Assembly: GCF_963855985.1 (NCBI RefSeq)
Contig: NC_087109.1
Span: 7,212,001-7,276,000, forward strand
Direction of reading: 5' to 3'
DNA: 64,000 bases
From: Ostrinia nubilalis
Taxonomy: Eukaryota; Arthropoda; Insecta; Lepidoptera; Crambidae
This document shows, one piece after another, positions 60,159 through 64,000 of the stretch. The notes beneath the pieces are model-generated. The model saw only the letters and a program-made list of their open reading frames with translations. It was not told where the DNA came from and did not search any database. Every line of letters begins with the position of its first letter. Position 1 is the first letter of the stretch. The position numbers were made by a program, and so were the translations under genes.

Positions 60159-61743
60159 ATGACTAGTATAACTAAATTGAGTTCTCTCAAGGAGAGTGAA
60201 GAAATTTTACGTAAACAAGCGAAAAAATTAGCAAGGCAGAGAAACAAAGATTCTTTTAAAAGACCAACTCATCTATTCATGCATGAAAAGTGTTTGACTA
60301 ACATTGTAAGTGTGATTTTGTTCTATATCAACAAACAGGTACACTACCTAAGTAACGTTCTAAGTCGTCATTATAATTATAATATGCATTTTAAATCTTG
60401 TTATTATTTCAGCCTAAACCGAAGAATACAGGTCACATTATTTATGCATATTATCACAATAACCATATTAGCAAAATAGAGAACCTTGAACTGCTTTACA
60501 ATCTCACCCATTTACACTTGCAATGGAACAAAATAACTAAGATTGAAGGCCTAGAAAAACTACATAGCCTGAAAAAATTATACCTTGGAAATAATCACAT
60601 CAGTGTGGTGGAGAATTTAGAAAATCTGAAATATTTGGAAGAGCTACACATTGAAAAACAAAATATGGATAATGCTGATGGTCTTTGCTTTGATCCACGG
60701 TCCATAATGTCACTGGGGGTAATATTTTTTACTTTTTCAGGTCACTAACAAAATATCTCACAACATTTTTATATTTATTAACTACTTATACAATAGAATT
60801 CAAAATAATGAAGATCCAAAAATAACTAATTAATAATACTTCACAGCCTTCCCTCAGAATTTTAAACGTATCGGAAAACAAAATAACAGACTTGGCTTGG
60901 GTGAGGCCTTTACGACGACTTGAAGTTTTAATTGCAAAAAAGAATAACTTACAAGATCACCAGGTAAAGTTTATTATTATTGAAATTAAATAAAAAATCT
61001 TAATTTTCCCCAATTTCTGCTTTAATTTATTGAGATTTACTTTTATAGAGTATTGCTGATCATCTGTGCACACTGATTTCCCTGGTTGATGCCAATTTTA
61101 CTGGAAACCCAATGACTAAAAAGCATCGCTATAAAGAGACCATTATTGCAAGATGTTCACAATTGCGTAAGTCTATTTCTAGATGATTAGTATTATGTTA
61201 AAAGAATTTTTTAAATTAATTTATTGAAATATTTTTACAGGTGTTTTAGATACCACAGTCATCCACAACAACTCAAAAACATTTTTGCAAAGCTTCGACA
61301 AAGCCGTTCGCCTCCGTCAACTACACGAGAAAAACAAATTAGACATGAACCGGCGAGGAGTTGACGAGTTTTTCGAGCTGAACATGTTGCCAGGGCCAAG
61401 GGCTCAGAGCGCATACACTATATCGGAATTTACCAACGAAAAGCCCAAAAGTAAGTGGTTGCTATAATACCTAAGTTTATAAAACCTATGCTTCCAAAAC
61501 TCCATTGTAATTTTAAAGTTACCTACAATATTTCTTTTTTCTTTTCTAGTGACAGCAATCGATTCGACTTACACATTCATGCCACGTGCTTTTTGGCGTA
61601 ACCGACCGGAACCATCGCCACGCGAGCCCGAAGCCCCACCCATGGAAGCGCCGCCTGAACCTAAGCAACCATCGCTTGATACCACTGTACCACCTATCAA
61701 GGGAATACTGAAGAAACCAATGCCAATGAAGTACTTGTCGTAA
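60159..61743 (+). CDS. PPP1R42: Protein phosphatase 1 regulatory subunit 42 (leucine-rich repeat protein)
   Basis: Six exons, 60159-60305, 60413-60718, 60847-60963, 61049-61166, 61241-61450 and 61550-61743, join in phase to 363 residues. Residues from about 35 to 215 form leucine-rich repeats of the SDS22-like type ([50 protein letters not shown]). A cap region with [14 protein letters not shown] follows. The conserved LHIEKQNM and [10 protein letters not shown] segments identify the PPP1R42 (LRRC67) family, which binds PP1 and is linked to centrosomes and male germ cells in vertebrates. The C terminus adds a proline-rich tail ([20 protein letters not shown]) ending [17 protein letters not shown], beyond the usual family length of about 310. 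AATAAA at 61812 is a likely polyadenylation signal. Confidence 0.93.
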
Positions 61744-61811
61744 AAATATTGATCGTTATTATTATTTATGTTGTTTAGATTTATAAATATAAAATTTTGT
61801 ATGGTTGTGTG

Positions 61812-61817
61812 AATAAA
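61812..61817 (+). terminator. PPP1R42 polyadenylation signal
   Basis: AATAAA 69 bases after the stop codon, followed by a T-rich stretch. Confidence 0.6.
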
Positions 61818-61954
61818 GTAATGATTTGTTGATGGCTTCTTTTTGTCATTCTTCTAAAGACCTATTCTAATTCTGTAGGCGCTGGCGGGAGCCCGCTTTG
61901 TGCACCCGCATGAGTTTTGACAGTGGCCATAACGATGTCGATTTAATTTCTTTT

Positions 61955-62178
61955 AAGCCCGATTTCCACCAAGATAAAGGGGAAAGGAAACGTGAGATGT
62001 GTTTTGAATAACCAATCCGACTCCGTTAATCTCTCCACCCAGCTTCGGTGGAAATTGATCGAGTGGAGAGGAGAGGATATTTTGTGCGCGGCCTCTGTTT
62101 TCTGTAGAATTTCTGCTGACGATAGCTCACATCTCGGCTACATATAACATTTCCTCTCTCGCTTTGGTAGAAACCGGT
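61955..62178. mobile_element. GGAAACCGG-type MITE relative
   Basis: AAGCCCGATTTCCACCA at the left and TTTGGTAGAAACCGGTTT at the right, with an inner ACCAATCCGACTCCG segment. This is the same general design as the element at 49,546-49,675. It lies between PPP1R42 and JMJD7. Confidence 0.55.
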
Positions 62179-62417
62179 TTCTTTATATGCTCAAAACAAA
62201 AAGTGTTTTATAAGACGTCTCTAGTACTGAAACACCTCGAAGACAATAATATTTTTAAAAGTCGATTCAATTTGCCAGACACTTGGCTGCACTATAGTTT
62301 TTTTTTCTCCCTGTGTTTTGGAAAGTTCTTGGGAAAGTTACTGTCAAAGTCAATCGGTAAAAATTTTAGGTTATTTTCTAAGTGCGACGAGTGTAAAATG
62401 CTTAAAATTAAATAAAA

Positions 62418-64000
62418 ATGAATAGGCAAATTAATGCAGCTTTTAAAAAGCTACATGAGGAGACATCGTGTAGGTAATTTACAATGAATTGCTATTTTTT
62501 TCGGTAAATAGTAACTTTTAAAAATAAAATTGTTCTGAATGTTTGTTTACCAGTGTTATACCTTGGTGATGAAGTAGCTGAGACCAATGAATTAGATCCA
62601 TTGCAGTTTCATAGAGAGTATGTGTCCAAAAATCTACCAGTTATTATCAGAGGAGGGTGCGCGTCATGGCCAGCTACGAAAAAATGGAACGCTCAGTATT
62701 TTAGGTAAGAAGCTTTTTCTACTAAACTTTCACATTTGTTCAAGAAAGAAATGAATGGCCTTAACCCATTTAGACCGATAATTATTTTTTTAAATAAAAA
62801 ATGATTTTTCAGCACTAACTTACAAAAGGAAGCATAAAAATCATGAAAAAAATATTTAAAAAAATAATCCATAAAAAGGGGGCCGTGGGGAGCCCGTACC
62901 ATATAGGGTACAGTAGGTCTATATACATGCAAAACATAGTAGTTGTTCAAAGAAGGTTTTTATTTATTTTTGTATGATATAAAATAAAAATAAAATCACA
63001 TAATCACCAGTATTACTCTTGGCATAGCTTGTAAGACGTTTTATGTGACACTAACTACATTTGGTTGATTTTTCCTACCTTCCCCAAAGTTAATGAGGAT
63101 AGCTGAAGAAGACCTGGCTTCTTCTGACTTGTTATGTTTATTGCTATCAATAACCGCATTTAACAACACGGCGATGGAAATTTAGAATATCCATCGAAGA
63201 AAACTCTGAGGATAATTATTTACATTGACACTATTTTTATCGCCTCTATCTTCGTCAGTCTGATCACCATTAGCGGCCATCTGATAAGAATGCAGTAAAA
63301 AAATACCAAAATTGCTTTGTTTGCTGAAATTATCAATTTTTTCAAGAGTGTGGCAATATAGTGATGCATCAAAAGCCTAAAACAATGAAAAATAATAAAA
63401 AATAAATTTTATTTTCTCGCATGATTTTGCTTATGCATAGACCTACTGTACCTTATAGGGTACACCTATTTTAGACTAGAAAAAATGGTTTAAAAATAAT
63501 CTCAATAATATTTTTTTTGTAGTCATGATATCTATTGTACTCTATTTTTGAAATAAAATTGATAAAAATAATATAATTTACTATGAATAATAAGAAATAT
63601 GCCTTCTTGAATACATTGTAAATATTTTTTTTGTTTTCTGTCGAGGAATTTCAAAAATATTTCCGAAACCACCTGTTAAAACGTATTTTTAAATATTTTT
63701 ATGTAAAATAATCACTTTAAGCTTACTATTACAATCATTTTTACAAAATAACAACAGTTTGGTACTTCACAATATTTTCAATAATATACCGTACCACATA
63801 GGGTACGGTAGGTCTAAATGGGTTAATAATTACATACCAAGGGTTACCTTGTCTTAAAATATTTAAGTAATTGAAGTCTTATTGTGTTTTACAGAAACAC
63901 CATTCCTGATAAAAAGGTGACAGTAGCACTAACACCGAATGGCCTAGCTGATGGCATCACCACAGACAGTGAGGGTGTGGAGCATTTTGTTTTGCCGTAC
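62418..64000 (+). CDS. JMJD7: JmjC domain protein 7 (JMJD7), 5' part
   Basis: Three exons are visible, 62418-62469, 62554-62704 and 63895 to the window edge (103 codons); the gene continues outside. The text [26 protein letters not shown]...[21 protein letters not shown] and then [14 protein letters not shown] is the N-terminal part of the JMJD7 cupin protein. JMJD7 is an Fe(II)/2-oxoglutarate oxygenase reported to hydroxylate lysine in DRG GTPases. The metal-binding HxD motif lies beyond the window. The exon 1 donor must be TCGT|GTAGGT, because the nearby TAG|GTAATT puts exon 2 out of frame. Intron 2 contains a piggyBac-like element. Confidence 0.93.
62761..63826. mobile_element. Non-autonomous piggyBac-like element in JMJD7 intron 2
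   Basis: TTAACCCATTTAGACC at 62761 and GGTCTAAATGGGTTAA ending at 63826 are perfect 16-bp inverted ends including TTAA on both sides. TTAA target sites and CCC/GGG ends mark piggyBac. Near both ends and once more internally there is a hairpin word of the form GTACC(A/T)(C/T)ATAGGGTAC (about 62894, 63449 and 63791). No transposase frame. Confidence 0.85.

Noticed and set aside
62470..62474. JMJD7 exon 1 donor at TAG|GTAATT
   Set aside because: It leaves two bases in the codon and puts exon 2 into a frame with immediate stops; GTAGGT four bases earlier restores the conserved frame.

Overview
The window is AT-rich, intron-rich eukaryotic DNA, almost certainly from a moth or butterfly. The support is short GT-AG introns in insect-like genes, mini-Helitrons of the lepidopteran TC...CTAG type inserted between A and T, many RTE-type LINE 3' ends with GAAC or GAT microsatellite tails, and dense families of small inverted-repeat elements. 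I cannot name the species. All spliced gene models were assembled by hand from splice sites, reading phase and protein similarity recalled from family knowledge; no search was run.

Layout. Bases 1-7,000 are repeat-rich with no gene I can support. Bases 7,699-16,848 (+) hold eight phase-consistent exons of an NSD/Mes-4-type chromatin protein (PWWP-like N terminus, PHD finger, PWWP domain); its SET domain is not seen in the window. Bases 20,666-56,251 (-) hold a TMEM165 (UPF0016, Golgi cation/proton exchanger) gene. Its four core exons lie between 20,666 and 29,222, and a likely signal-peptide exon lies at 56,132-56,251. The 27-kb first intron is packed with mobile DNA: a hAT element carrying a 103-bp minisatellite, a 1.1-kb palindrome, a twin-primed RTE LINE, a 2.6-kb Jockey-clade LINE with an open reading frame, and several unnamed inverted-repeat elements. 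Bases 57,217-64,000 are a compact housekeeping cluster: EXOSC6/MTR3 (+), SF3B5 (-), PPP1R42 (+) and the start of JMJD7 (+). TMEM165/EXOSC6 and SF3B5/PPP1R42 are head-to-head pairs that may share promoters.

The most unusual feature is a set of four arrays of 'exon echoes'. In the introns next to three NSD-type exons and one TMEM165 exon, part of the exon plus its adjoining splice site is tandemly repeated in degenerate form (9, 6, 3 and 4 or more copies, counting the true exon). The arrays lie in two convergent genes within about 12 kb. Copies differ from each other, so this is not a simple assembly collapse or expansion. They could act as decoy or alternative splice sites, or they may only record an unusual local duplication process.

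The genes are not obviously one pathway: chromatin (NSD), Golgi ion balance (TMEM165), RNA decay (EXOSC6), splicing (SF3B5), PP1 regulation (PPP1R42) and protein hydroxylation (JMJD7).
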